Virus record (IMG/VR): IMGVR_UViG_3300017706_000454
Span: 1-43,406 of that record
Strand: one strand, 5' to 3'
DNA length: 43,406 nucleotides
DNA from: a virus
Shown: positions 16,542 through 26,318 of the stretch, in pieces
Position numbering within the stretch: position 1 is the stretch's first letter
How the letters are laid out: the number at the start of each line of letters is the position of its first letter
Made by a program: the position numbers and the translations under genes
The notes under the pieces: generated by a model
Seen by the model: the letters and a program-made list of their open reading frames with translations, nothing else
Databases searched by the model: none
What the model was told of the DNA's origin: nothing

Positions 16542-19500
16542 CTACTGCTCTTCCCATGTTACACCTAAACTGATATCGTTAGTAGTTGTGCTTGCTGTGT
16601 CACGGTCAACTGCAAGATACAAGCTGTCGGTAATATCTGTCAAGGGGAATGATAGATATTCTTTGTTATAATCAAAATATGGGCTCAAGTCAAATTGCTC
16701 TGTTCCGCTTTGTAGATATGTAGTTGCAACATTAATTCCAGTGTCTGGAATAGGCACAACAACATCAGTAGCAATCAATACAGAACTTAACCCCTCTTTC
16801 TCAATAGTTGTTTTACTACTTGCTGTATATCCACCAGAAACTTCAGCACCAGTTGCTAAGAATTTCTTATCAGGTAGGAATGAACCACCATTGAAGAGTG
16901 TTAATGAGCCTTCATAGCTTTCAAGTTGTTCGAAGTAATAACTATCGTTCTCTCTATATAGTCTTCCGAAAACAGTTACCCCCGCAGTTCCAATTCTTCC
17001 TCTAAACCAACCATAGCTACTTTCTCCATTAGGAAGATAGGTCGTATTTGCTGACGGCAAAGGTGCGCTTGCGCTAGTAACAGGGTAATCAGCGTTTAGC
17101 GTAAACGTACCATTCGGAGAAGTACTCGTCTGGAATATAGGAGTCTTCTTAAATCTAAGTCTGACAGTACCTGTGTTTATATTCGCTGTTGACATCTTAG
17201 TTGGATATACCTGAACTCTGTTACGAACAAGGTTACCATCTCTTGTGCTACGAATTACTTTCTTGGTTTCGACACCGTACACAGTTTCTGCTCTATCTGG
17301 TAGTAATTTCAATGAACTATTGCTTGCTGTATTGAGTGTAGATGACAAGTATACTTTGTTATTAGCATTGTCAGCCCAAACAACTTTCACATTTTGGTCA
17401 AGTGCGTTTCCTGTATCTACTACAGCACCCATAAAGAACTCAGCATCGATAGTATTGTTTATATGTAAGAACGGTGTATTAGACCCTTCACTAGCAATAT
17501 CTCCTGCGTTAGTAGTATTGTTAGTGCTTGTGCCACCACTACTAAACACATCAAACTGCTTACCACGACAAGTTACGGGGTTATCGTTGTTATGACTATA
17601 TAGACGAACAGTACCACGGTCACCACCATCGATATAGTAAGAAGCACCATACTTAACAATGTGATGCGAACTACTTTCATAACCTTTGTCGTAACCTTGT
17701 CCATCATTTGCAGTATCTTCGCTGTCACCTAGAGATACTGAGTCACCACCACCATAAGTTGTGTATGTGATCGGTAGTGTTGCGTTACCAAGAGATGCAA
17801 CCTTCAACTGATTCGATGCTCTTAGGTGATGTACTCGTACCCATCTTGCTTCACCGTTACCGACTGGAACATATGCTAAGAACAATGCACCAACAGCACC
17901 ATACCACGAGAACTCAATTTTAAGCATCGTTACTTTCGTAAAGTCATAGTTGTAAAGACTGTCTTGTTTTACTTTAACGCCTTCTACTTCACTGTAAATC
18001 TGCCCAGGTCTAGCAACAGTTCCATCTAAAGGAGATGTCGCTAAGTCACTATAGACTCTGTTTCTGCTTAGATTATCAGCCGCATATGAAGTTCTTGCTG
18101 TCGCAATTCCAGATATACCATCAAGAGCATCATGACTGAATCGTGAGCGAGGCACACGATACTCGTAAACACCCCAGTACTCTGGCTTAACATTGTTCTT
18201 AATCCAGTTTACATACTCTGGGAAGAAGTTTACATTGTCGATTTGTGATCTAATTGTGTTTATATTAGCGCCAGCCTGTCCATTTGGATCAAGTGCCGTG
18301 TTAACAAACCCTATATAAGCTGTTCCTAAACCACCCTCTGCCTTAAGATCATCGCCAAATGCGTACATATATGGGAACATAGCACCCTTAGGAGTTGCTC
18401 CAGTACCACCACCATTCGCCGCATTAATATATCTGAACACTCTATGGCTAGTGTGAGTAGTCGGATCATTCGCTTGGCTGTTTAGCGTATCTGGAGTTAC
18501 ATCAATCTCAGACAACAAAGCATTTTCTGATCCTGAGCTGTTTTGTCTAAGAATATCATAGTCCAGTGGGAAAACAAACGGGCATACAGTTTCAAAATAA
18601 AGTGTTCCAATTCCTGTATTGATATTTGTTGTTCCATTGACATAATTACCACTCGCATCTACAGCAGTAACAACCATTCGACCTTCATCAGCTTTTGTTG
18701 CTGTGAAGATATTTCCTTTAGGGCCTATAACTCTCTTAACTTTAAGAATCTCACCCTTCATCACTTTAACCTGAGTGTCAGCACCTACTGCCGGCTGTAT
18801 ATCCAGATGCGTAGCTGTACCACTCCATGTAATTCTAACGTGTTGACCAAATGTTACATTGCCTTTGGTTATTTTGAACTGGGTGGGAACTTTACTTGCT
18901 GTTGTTCCACTTTGAGTACCATTAGCGTGTAAGACTGTTTTAATTTTTTCTGCGTCTTTAAGTAGTGATGGATCATATATACCACCATGAGTATGCAACA
19001 GTCCATCACGAAGAACAACTAAGTTACCTGGGAATGGTCTATCACCAACAGTAATAGACTTAACGTCTTCTTTACCGAAGTTAGCAATAACTCTTGATGC
19101 TAATGCATTGAGTGCTGTTATTTCTGCACTAATATCTTCAGCCAGGATATTATCAATAACTGTAAGGTCTTTGTCCAAAACATCTTTTAGATTAGTATGA
19201 CGATCGGGCTCACTTAATGTTCCATCTGCTTCTTTTTGCGAGTACACAGAAAGACCTGTGCCTCTTGTAAACATATTCATATTGTATGTGGTTTCTGCAT
19301 CACCACCACCAATAATATCATTCTGATAACCATCAAGAACATAACCAACGTCACGTTGACACTTATCTCTTAATAGTTCTTGAATTTGTGTTGCTGTCAA
19401 ATCTCTGAATGGAGTTAATGCTGTCTGACCCTGGCTAGTAGTCTGTGTTGCATCAGCGCCATCTAGCTTTCCACTAGGACCGTAATTAGGAGCAGTATAT

Positions 19501-21155
19501 GTGATCGCTTCGGCAACAGTGCCAGGATTTGCACCTGATGGTGCTGTGGCTGTAGCAGTAAATACTCTACCAGTAAAGTATGTACCTGAATCATCTGCAT
19601 CTAGATCATCCCAGTTAACATCGCTAGAGTCATTAATAATTACATACTTTCTACCTGCAACCAGAGCAGGTTCGCCAGCACCAACAGTTCTCTCTGCTTT
19701 CTTAGCAGTAACATAATATGACCAGAAGTTTTTCTTAGCCGCAAAAATTGTGTCTAATTTATCTGCTCTTGTACCATAATCCACATCTGCATTAGCAAGA
19801 GATGGTACAGTAAATGTGTTAGTGTAACCTGTGTTCTGTGCATCACCAAATGCTGTAGCAACAATTGTCTGTAGAGCCTTAAGTCTAGTTTCGGCTGCCG
19901 CTGATAGTGCTGTTCCAAAGACACCCGCAGAGTTTGCGTCAATCGTAGCCAATAGTTGTGCATGAATTGGTGCTTCGAATAAAGAAATTTGTGGGAATAC
20001 ACCTACACCTATTCTTGGGCTTGAGTTCCAAGCAGTGTTAGCATTACCACCTGTAGCAGGTAGAGCAAAGTTTGTAGTGTTCCATATTGTATGAGCAGTA
20101 CCGCCATACTCTAAATCAAGTAGGAACATATCTATCCAATAATCTAAATCTCGCTTACACTTTTCTTTTAGTTGTTCGCCTGTAATTATAGCGGAACTAC
20201 CTTCCCAACCAACAGCCTTTGTAAACATAGTAGCAAAGTTATTATAGAAATTACTGGCACCGAGGTCTGTGCTAGACACGGCAACAGTTGTGCCGTCATA
20301 GTATCTTCGAACATTTGTAGAAGAAGGTTGTGAGTAAGCGGCTTCTACAGCATTTAGTACTGTATCGATAAGATTATATCTTGCATCTTGAAGAATTTTT
20401 CTATCAGACACAAAACTTCCGGCTGATTCAGTTCCCTCTTCTTCACCCATACCAACAATTCTATAGTCGTCAAGTTGTGTAGTGTCTAGAAGTGTTCCGC
20501 CTGGGGCTTCGCCTCTTAATGGAGTACCACTTGCACCACCAATCCCATATAGACTAGTAGGGCCATAGTTTAGAGATTGAGTTCTACGAACAGCAGAGAA
20601 ATTATCTCCCTTACCATTGTTTCTGCTTTCCCAATAGTAACCATCATACTTGTCGTAAATACCAAACTTACGAATAGGTGGATTCTGAGAAAAATCGACT
20701 AGACTTAATGTGCTTTTAACACCAAAAGTAGCCGCAGATACACGACCTGGTTGATATCTGAAGAAACGCTTAGATGTTAATACTGCTGTTTTGTTTCGTG
20801 ATGCTTCTACAAGGGCGCCCGCTTCAGTAGGAAGATGCTTAATACCAATCGCTTGCTTTTCGATACCGCCGGCAACGTGATATTCTGGCTTCATTGACCA
20901 TTCTGATGGGTTAACATCATAAGTGTTCACATCAGCAAAGATACCAAGAGCAATCTCTGCTCTAGGAATACCTAGAAGCGATAACGCAACTTCAGACTGT
21001 ACTTTGTTTTGCTCAACAACTGGAATAGAAGTTTGGTCTGTAGCCATTACTACAGGTATAGACTTATCTGCCGTCTGAGGACCTGGAGTAACTGGAGTCG
21101 TTCGACCTACGTTAACTACACTTGAGTTTTGATTTGTATTTGTTATACTTGACAT
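16542..21155 (-). CDS. Giant virion structural protein (1537 aa), paralogue of the 1359-aa protein
   Basis: 1537 aa. The N-terminus is disordered-looking (Ser/Asn/Pro-rich, PVTPGPQTADKSIPVVMATD at 21-40). Shared core blocks are LLGIPRAEIALGIFADVNTY (60-79), SKRFFRYQPGRVSAATFGV (128-146), EFSWYGAVGALFLAYVPV (1081-1098) with EARWV after it, and KYGASYYIDGGDRGTVRL (1168-1185). Between the second and third blocks is about 930 residues, against about 110 in the paralogue. The inserted region holds two helical CxRDxxYxxD repeats (KCKRDLDYWIDMFLLDLEYG, about 332-351; KCQRDVGYVLDGYQNDIIGG, about 598-617) and one Y-x-I/W module (499-537). A role as a large fibre or baseplate-peripheral protein is inferred. 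Ribosome-binding site AGGGAT. Confidence 0.78.
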   Translation of the reverse strand: MSSITNTNQNSSVVNVGRTTPVTPGPQTADKSIPVVMATDQTSIPVVEQNKVQSEVALSLLGIPRAEIALGIFADVNTYDVNPSEWSMKPEYHVAGGIEKQAIGIKHLPTEAGALVEASRNKTAVLTSKRFFRYQPGRVSAATFGVKSTLSLVDFSQNPPIRKFGIYDKYDGYYWESRNNGKGDNFSAVRRTQSLNYGPTSLYGIGGASGTPLRGEAPGGTLLDTTQLDDYRIVGMGEEEGTESAGSFVSDRKILQDARYNLIDTVLNAVEAAYSQPSSTNVRRYYDGTTVAVSSTDLGASNFYNNFATMFTKAVGWEGSSAIITGEQLKEKCKRDLDYWIDMFLLDLEYGGTAHTIWNTTNFALPATGGNANTAWNSSPRIGVGVFPQISLFEAPIHAQLLATIDANSAGVFGTALSAAAETRLKALQTIVATAFGDAQNTGYTNTFTVPSLANADVDYGTRADKLDTIFAAKKNFWSYYVTAKKAERTVGAGEPALVAGRKYVIINDSSDVNWDDLDADDSGTYFTGRVFTATATAPSGANPGTVAEAITYTAPNYGPSGKLDGADATQTTSQGQTALTPFRDLTATQIQELLRDKCQRDVGYVLDGYQNDIIGGGDAETTYNMNMFTRGTGLSVYSQKEADGTLSEPDRHTNLKDVLDKDLTVIDNILAEDISAEITALNALASRVIANFGKEDVKSITVGDRPFPGNLVVLRDGLLHTHGGIYDPSLLKDAEKIKTVLHANGTQSGTTASKVPTQFKITKGNVTFGQHVRITWSGTATHLDIQPAVGADTQVKVMKGEILKVKRVIGPKGNIFTATKADEGRMVVTAVDASGNYVNGTTNINTGIGTLYFETVCPFVFPLDYDILRQNSSGSENALLSEIDVTPDTLNSQANDPTTHTSHRVFRYINAANGGGTGATPKGAMFPYMYAFGDDLKAEGGLGTAYIGFVNTALDPNGQAGANINTIRSQIDNVNFFPEYVNWIKNNVKPEYWGVYEYRVPRSRFSHDALDGISGIATARTSYAADNLSRNRVYSDLATSPLDGTVARPGQIYSEVEGVKVKQDSLYNYDFTKVTMLKIEFSWYGAVGALFLAYVPVGNGEARWVRVHHLRASNQLKVASLGNATLPITYTTYGGGDSVSLGDSEDTANDGQGYDKGYESSSHHIVKYGASYYIDGGDRGTVRLYSHNNDNPVTCRGKQFDVFSSGGTSTNNTTNAGDIASEGSNTPFLHINNTIDAEFFMGAVVDTGNALDQNVKVVWADNANNKVYLSSTLNTASNSSLKLLPDRAETVYGVETKKVIRSTRDGNLVRNRVQVYPTKMSTANINTGTVRLRFKKTPIFQTSTSPNGTFTLNADYPVTSASAPLPSANTTYLPNGESSYGWFRGRIGTAGVTVFGRLYRENDSYYFEQLESYEGSLTLFNGGSFLPDKKFLATGAEVSGGYTASSKTTIEKEGLSSVLIATDVVVPIPDTGINVATTYLQSGTEQFDLSPYFDYNKEYLSFPLTDITDSLYLAVDRDTASTTTNDISLGVTWEEQ
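19545..19661 (-). repeat. Y-x-I/W module copy in the 1537-aa protein
   Basis: Encodes AGRKYVIINDSSDVNWDDLD and then GRVFTATATAPSG (about residues 499-541), inside the region missing from the paralogue. Confidence 0.55.
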
Positions 21156-21164
21156 TTATAATCC

Positions 21165-24100
21165 CTATTTTAAAAGCCCTTGTGCCATCACAAAGTCGTC
21201 TACTATATTTATTGTACCTGCGCCATCGCCTGCTACATGAGCGCCAGCCGATTGTCCTGAAGGCGCACTACCACCATAGTATCTAATAATTAATTGATGA
21301 TTATCACCAGAAACTGTTTTACCGATGACGAATCCATTAAATCGTGTTGCAGATGATCCAGTTGAATCATAGTAACCTGTTGGGAAAACAAGATTTGTCT
21401 TACCATGCACCATTACCTGATCACCAATATTAACATACTTCAGATTCGAAACTTCAACTGTGTAATCTATATAATGCTTATTTGCATTCGCTGTATCTAC
21501 AGCACTCGTTCTATAAACATTAAGACCTAGATTGTCTAGACCACTAGCATTCAATTGTGCGGCAGTACCCCAAGCACCCCCTGTCGCAATATCGCCTGCT
21601 TTTACATCTGTTCTAAAGTTTGCTGACCAACCTATACCATAATGCTTAGTGCCCGCAGGGTGTAAAGAGTTGCCTAACTGAGTCGTGTATATATTCTTGA
21701 ATGTTGAATATGAATATGCACCACCAGTACTAATTAGTTGCTGAAGAGTTCCACTAGCATCCGCATTGGCGATTTCAAATCCAAACTGACCATCAGCAGG
21801 CAACAAATCTCCAGTACCCTGTCTATTTGCCGTTCTTCTTGCTAGTATAATAGGACCTCTATGCCCAGAGTTTTCATAGCCTGGGAACTCATTGGCAGTT
21901 ACTCTACCACCACTTGCAGAATAAGAGGGCATAGTAGTTCCATTCCAAGTGAACACAGCACCTGTCATATTTATAACCGCACCCAAAGCAGTCCAATCAG
22001 TATTACCGACATGAGTAATCATATATGGAGTGTTTATTTTCAAGTAAGAATCAGCATCAGCCGCACCACCAGTGGTTGTTGCAGTCATGGTGGTATTGTT
22101 AATATCTTTAACGCCAGGCCCTACTTCGTTACCATATATAGAGAAGTTGTTATCACCATCAACTGCCAATAGATTAGTTCTAAATACGACTTTTGAATTA
22201 GTTCCAATAGAGTCTTGCGTTAAGTCATATGTTACACCATTTTCCTGATAAACAAAATCATCACTAAGGAAAGGCTCACCAGTGCCTACAGCTTGCAACG
22301 ATGCTCTTGATATATTGATAGAGTCAAACTCACTATTCAATACATCTGGAGTCGATAAGAATTCATTAGCAGGTCCCATTAGTACATTCGGGCTAGTTAC
22401 TAAGAATGTAGAGCCATATATGTTTAGACCCGCACCAACATTTTTAATTACGTTGTTTGCAATAACACCTTCTGCTGTTACAGTAGCATCTATAGACTCA
22501 GTAAAGTTTTGAATAACATTACCAGTTACTACAGTGTTGATTCCAGAGTCAATAGTCAGTGGAGTAATATCATATCTATCTGTCAAACCACCATTAGATA
22601 TCTCAGAGAGATTCATTTTAAATCTTAGTGGTATGCTAGAATAAACGCCATCACCAATAACATTTTGAATTTTACACTTGTTAAGTGTGATGTCGGTTGT
22701 CTGAACACCAAAATCCAAGAATCTATTTCCGTCAGTATCTGCAAGCAAGAATTGATTGATAGCATTACCATCAAAGTCTACACCATCCAGTGTAATTGTT
22801 GTTGATCCAGTAATACCTGGCGATTTTAGAATCTGTGTGCTTGCGCTACCATCTGCACTAGGAAATGTGTAAGAAGCCCAAGGTAACTTTCTAATTTTAG
22901 TAAGACCCGCAACACCAGTTAAACCAAAATCATTTGGAATATTAATGGTAACTACATTGTATGTCTTAGCATTAAGGCTCAGACTCTTGATTCCTATAGC
23001 AGGATCAATTTTACTCAATATAGAGTTATTGATTGTTGTTGTGTCGTTATGAGCCAAAGAACAAGCACGACCAAGTATACCACTTGCGTGATTGACTGTT
23101 GCTGATTCAGTAAATGTAACTATGAAAGAACCATCTCCCAGACCACTTGGGCTAGAAGATTCTACAGTCAAGTCACACCAACCTTCTAAAACTTCGTTGT
23201 GACCGCCGGCTGTTGCATCTGGAGATTCAGCAATAATAGCAGGGAAATGAATAACAGAAGATGGATAAGAGTTATCTTCCGAACTTTTACCTGACCAATC
23301 TACATAATCAAAAGTATGATAATCTTTCCAGTTGTTATTACCATCTGCCAAATCTTTAGGGCCTAGAACAGCAATAAGTTTCATTGATGTTCCTGTGTCA
23401 CCAACTTTGCGATATACTAAAACACCATCAGTAGAGTTGAGATTGGTCAAAGCGAGATTTATGTAGTAGTCGCTATTAAATGTATTCAAAAAGTCTGTGC
23501 TATTAGTGCCGCCAGCCAAAGAAATAACTTGAGACTGGACACCTGATCTAGGACCTACTCTACCAGTTTTGGTATCAAACTTAGCAACTCTATAATGCAT
23601 ATTGAGAGTATTACCAGAATTGTTCGCACTACCATCGGTGTTAAATGTATTTGCAGTAACTGTCAATCCCGCCGTACCCATAGTAACTGGAGTACCAGAA
23701 GTACCACCATAAACTCGAACAACTTGACCTACAGCAAAGTCATTTGCGCTAACTCCACTTTGATTAATCAGAACTTCCCTAGATGTTTGGTTACTTGCAT
23801 CAGCTCCTGTAGCATTTTGCCATGCTCCATTTACGCCTTGTAAGCTATCTTTTGAGTTACCGCTATCAAAAGTATCACTAAAACTCTGGAATAAAGTTGG
23901 AAATTGTTCGTTAATTTTTGCTACAACATTAGCATCATTGAAATACTTGTTTGAACCTTCTTGAATGTGATCTGTAGTGACTCTTTGTACTAGTGCGCCA
24001 GTAGTACCTACAGTGTTTCTTACTTCAAGACTAAGAGTATCGTCAGCATTCTCAATAAGGCCCGCAAAACTCATACCATTTTTTAGCTGAGTGTTGTCTG

Positions 24101-24416
24101 TTGCAATGGTTGGTTTATTTAGTGTGTTATTCCAATCTAAAAGGTAAGAAGCATTTCGGTAAGCACCAATTCCAGTCTGATCAATATAAAACAATGCGCT
24201 TGCATTTAATAGATTATCAGAAGTACCAGTACCGTTAAGACTGCTCTTTAAATTATTCAACCCACCAGTGATTTCATCTGTCGAATAGACATAATTGCTT
24301 ATGTCTTGAGCAGTTATCTTTCTACTGTTAAGTTGTTCGCCCGCAGTATCAACTATCGCAAATATGTCAGTATCCGATAATGAACCTACGCTTAAATCTG
24401 TAAACTTCTTTGCCAT
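21165..24416 (-). CDS. Tail fibre protein with predicted beta-helix (1083 aa)
   Basis: 1083 aa. The N-terminus (KKFTDLSVGSLSDTDIFAIV, about 3-22, then KITAQDISNYV) is the anchor typical of T4-like marine phage fibres (FxDLxxLxDTDxFxxVD). The stretch at about 120-165 (DDTLSLEVRN...VTTDHIQEGSNKYFND) is also a common fibre segment. Residues about 460-685 contain repeated short beta strands with Asn turns (NNSIL, TVVTGNVIQNF, GVIANNVIKNVGAGLNIYGS), suggesting a right-handed parallel beta-helix as in tailspikes. One Y-x-I/W module lies at about 797-824. The last 230 residues may form the receptor-binding tip. No catalytic residues for glycan cleavage can be assigned by eye. Confidence 0.78.
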   Translation of the reverse strand: MAKKFTDLSVGSLSDTDIFAIVDTAGEQLNSRKITAQDISNYVYSTDEITGGLNNLKSSLNGTGTSDNLLNASALFYIDQTGIGAYRNASYLLDWNNTLNKPTIATDNTQLKNGMSFAGLIENADDTLSLEVRNTVGTTGALVQRVTTDHIQEGSNKYFNDANVVAKINEQFPTLFQSFSDTFDSGNSKDSLQGVNGAWQNATGADASNQTSREVLINQSGVSANDFAVGQVVRVYGGTSGTPVTMGTAGLTVTANTFNTDGSANNSGNTLNMHYRVAKFDTKTGRVGPRSGVQSQVISLAGGTNSTDFLNTFNSDYYINLALTNLNSTDGVLVYRKVGDTGTSMKLIAVLGPKDLADGNNNWKDYHTFDYVDWSGKSSEDNSYPSSVIHFPAIIAESPDATAGGHNEVLEGWCDLTVESSSPSGLGDGSFIVTFTESATVNHASGILGRACSLAHNDTTTINNSILSKIDPAIGIKSLSLNAKTYNVVTINIPNDFGLTGVAGLTKIRKLPWASYTFPSADGSASTQILKSPGITGSTTITLDGVDFDGNAINQFLLADTDGNRFLDFGVQTTDITLNKCKIQNVIGDGVYSSIPLRFKMNLSEISNGGLTDRYDITPLTIDSGINTVVTGNVIQNFTESIDATVTAEGVIANNVIKNVGAGLNIYGSTFLVTSPNVLMGPANEFLSTPDVLNSEFDSINISRASLQAVGTGEPFLSDDFVYQENGVTYDLTQDSIGTNSKVVFRTNLLAVDGDNNFSIYGNEVGPGVKDINNTTMTATTTGGAADADSYLKINTPYMITHVGNTDWTALGAVINMTGAVFTWNGTTMPSYSASGGRVTANEFPGYENSGHRGPIILARRTANRQGTGDLLPADGQFGFEIANADASGTLQQLISTGGAYSYSTFKNIYTTQLGNSLHPAGTKHYGIGWSANFRTDVKAGDIATGGAWGTAAQLNASGLDNLGLNVYRTSAVDTANANKHYIDYTVEVSNLKYVNIGDQVMVHGKTNLVFPTGYYDSTGSSATRFNGFVIGKTVSGDNHQLIIRYYGGSAPSGQSAGAHVAGDGAGTINIVDDFVMAQGLLK
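21942..22034 (-). repeat. Y-x-I/W module copy in the 1083-aa fibre
   Basis: Encodes INTPYMITHVGNTDWTALGA and then GAVFTWNG (about residues 795-825). It fits Y-x-I, G, D-W, G and terminal F. Confidence 0.55.
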
Positions 24417-24443
24417 TTAATTTATTCCTAGTATTAATACTAA

Positions 24444-24451
24444 TATTTATT
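24444..24451 (-). promoter_or_regulatory. Late-promoter-like box upstream of the 1083-aa fibre gene
   Basis: The minus strand reads AATAAATA, one base from TATAAATA, in the 33-bp gap between the collar fibre and the next fibre gene, about 28 bases before the ATG. Such matches are not rare in AT-rich DNA, so this is tentative. Confidence 0.35.
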
Positions 24452-26318
24452 AAGCTGTTCTTTTCCACATATACACAGCAACATAAGGTTGTGTTATGTT
24501 AAATGAGTTATTACCGCCTGTGTTCTTAGTGTTTTCTTCATTGCTGTGTTTTTGTTTTCCATCGCTGCCTTGAACAACACTCCTAACTGCATTACCATCA
24601 CTTTTACTATAGCTACGACCTGTTCTTGTTGTATGAACATGGCTATGTGATGGTATCTGAGCAGTTGTCAACTTATGTGTGTACGCACCACCAGTTTGTC
24701 CATTAGAAAAACCACCACCGACACCTATAAGACATCTACCTGCACCAAATGCTTCCCAAGTTCCACCGAATTGTGTACTAGGATTACCATTTGTAGTCGA
24801 TATGAATATTGATCCAACGGGGTGTATGTCATCTATGGAAATTAGACTACCAACAAAGTCATCCATATCAGTGATATTAGCAACAGTGGTTTTAACAACA
24901 CCATCTTTAACTGTAATGTTAGAATTAACATCTCCAGTACCATCGACTGACCACGAACCTTCTAAGTCAGAACCTGCAGTGAATCCAAGAGTTCTAGCGG
25001 TTGTCCACTTGGCTGCCTTTGAGGCAGATGATGCATTACCAGTCACATCACCAACTACACTACCATAAAACGCTCCACAAGATAAACGATCTAGATTTGG
25101 ATTATATCTTAATGCGTCATTATGTCTTAGTGCCTTGTTACCATCCGCATCAACATCTGCAAAGAAAGGTATTCTCTGTATTTCGTTAGTATTGTCTTCT
25201 GTGACATAAACTTGTGATGCACTACCTGCATTACCACTAACAGTACCAGTTACATTACCAGTCACATTACCAGTTAGAGGACCCGAAAACCCTGTGGCAG
25301 TAATAGTTGTGCCTGTTACTGCCGCAGGTGTAGTACCACCCACAATACCATCAAGATTACCAGTTACGTTACCAGTCACATTACCAGTAAATCCACTAGA
25401 CGCAGATACCGTTGTGCCTGTTACTGCTCCAGTATGTGTACCACTCGTGTTACCAGTCACATTACCAGTAAATCCACTAGACGCAGATACCGTTGTTCCT
25501 GTTACTGCTCCAGTTACGTTACCAGTTACGTTACCAGTCACATTACCAGTTACGTTACCAGTTACGTTACCAGTAAATGAGGCATCAGTTCCAGTACCAC
25601 TATCTAAAACTGTTGTTCCGTTAGTTGCTTTTATGTCACCCTGAAATGTTGCATTATCTCCATTAGTACCACTATCTAAAACTGTTGTTCCGTTAGTTGC
25701 TTTAACATCACCAGTTACGTTACCAGTTACATTACCAGTTACGTTACCAGTAAGACCGCCTGTAGCCGAAAGAGTAGTAAATGCACCAGTAGTCTGTGAG
25801 TTAGCACCAATCGTAACACCACTAATATCAGCGCCCAATAAAGAGTTGCTAATAGTGAAGTTATCACTCGCTCCGGCAGGAGTCGTAATTGTACCATTAT
25901 CATTAAATTTAAAACTTCTGGTGCTTGTACCTATAATCAGTTCGCTATGATCGACATCTGTTTTTATGTGCCAAGTGTTAGTCGATGTGCCTTTCTGATA
26001 CTGTAAAGCACTGACTGCATCACCTGAACCAATTTGATTCAATGTCAAGTCACCAAGTATTGACACATCTTCTTCTACAGTTAAGAATGAAGTACCTTCA
26101 GCCGCTAATATTTTATCTGCTTTGAGATGATGACCGGTAGCTAACTCAACATTTCCATCAAGAATAATATTGCCGGCATTTTCATTACCTACTGTTGTAC
26201 CCATAGTTACTGTTGTTTGAAAAACAGTAGCCATTTCGTTTGTCAGGTCTTTCCATTGCTCAAAAGTAGATGTATTATTTACTTTGTTGGAATTTATACT
26301 TGTCTTTGTATTACTCAT
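24450..26318 (-). CDS. Tail fibre with GNVT repeats and gp10-type collar C-terminal domain (622 aa)
   Basis: 622 aa in three parts. The N-terminal part (1-185) includes FEQWKDLTNEMATVFQTTV (19-37), a fibre attachment segment. The shaft (about 188-370) consists of tandem GNVT units broken by VTGTTVSASSGF and KATNGTTVLDSG units. A segment ASKAAKWTTARTLGF (433-447) is the usual strand before fibre heads. The C-terminal domain (about 498-622: HPVGSIFISTTNGNPSTQFG, WEAFGAGRCLIGV, HKLTTAQIPSHSHVH, ending QPYVAVYMWKRTA) matches the collar / gp10 C-terminal type domain. HSHVH (558-562) recalls the HxH metal sites of T4 fibre tips. Likely a short trimeric fibre that binds the receptor (inference). The start overlaps the stop of the 62-aa gene (ATGA). 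Confidence 0.85.
   Translation of the reverse strand: MSNTKTSINSNKVNNTSTFEQWKDLTNEMATVFQTTVTMGTTVGNENAGNIILDGNVELATGHHLKADKILAAEGTSFLTVEEDVSILGDLTLNQIGSGDAVSALQYQKGTSTNTWHIKTDVDHSELIIGTSTRSFKFNDNGTITTPAGASDNFTISNSLLGADISGVTIGANSQTTGAFTTLSATGGLTGNVTGNVTGNVTGDVKATNGTTVLDSGTNGDNATFQGDIKATNGTTVLDSGTGTDASFTGNVTGNVTGNVTGNVTGNVTGAVTGTTVSASSGFTGNVTGNTSGTHTGAVTGTTVSASSGFTGNVTGNVTGNLDGIVGGTTPAAVTGTTITATGFSGPLTGNVTGNVTGTVSGNAGSASQVYVTEDNTNEIQRIPFFADVDADGNKALRHNDALRYNPNLDRLSCGAFYGSVVGDVTGNASSASKAAKWTTARTLGFTAGSDLEGSWSVDGTGDVNSNITVKDGVVKTTVANITDMDDFVGSLISIDDIHPVGSIFISTTNGNPSTQFGGTWEAFGAGRCLIGVGGGFSNGQTGGAYTHKLTTAQIPSHSHVHTTRTGRSYSKSDGNAVRSVVQGSDGKQKHSNEENTKNTGGNNSFNITQPYVAVYMWKRTA
25231..25760. repeat. 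In-frame tandem repeats encoding the GNVT fibre shaft
   Basis: A 12-base unit, gttaccagttac or close variants on the plus strand (GNVT on the coding strand), recurs in several tracts across the region. Two longer direct repeats are present. 25368-25433 matches 25449-25514 with one mismatch over 66 bases (offset 81 bases, 27 codons). 25593-25631 matches 25665-25703 over 39 bases (offset 72 bases, 24 codons). All offsets are multiples of three, so copy-number change would keep the frame. Confidence 0.85.

Noticed and set aside
18543-18932. 129-codon Cys-rich open frame antisense to the 1537-aa gene
   Set aside because: The Cys/Ser/Ile composition is what the opposite strand of Thr/Val/Asn-rich coding DNA yields; no start signal is seen.
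21206-21213. Late-promoter-like AATAAATA on the minus strand about 50 bases before the 1537-aa gene
   Set aside because: It lies inside the coding end of the 1083-aa gene with one mismatch; too weak in AT-rich coding DNA to report as a feature.
25231-25760. Possible CRISPR-like array of short regular repeats
   Set aside because: The repeats have a 12-base period, encode GNVT in frame with the fibre gene, and lack unique spacers of constant length.
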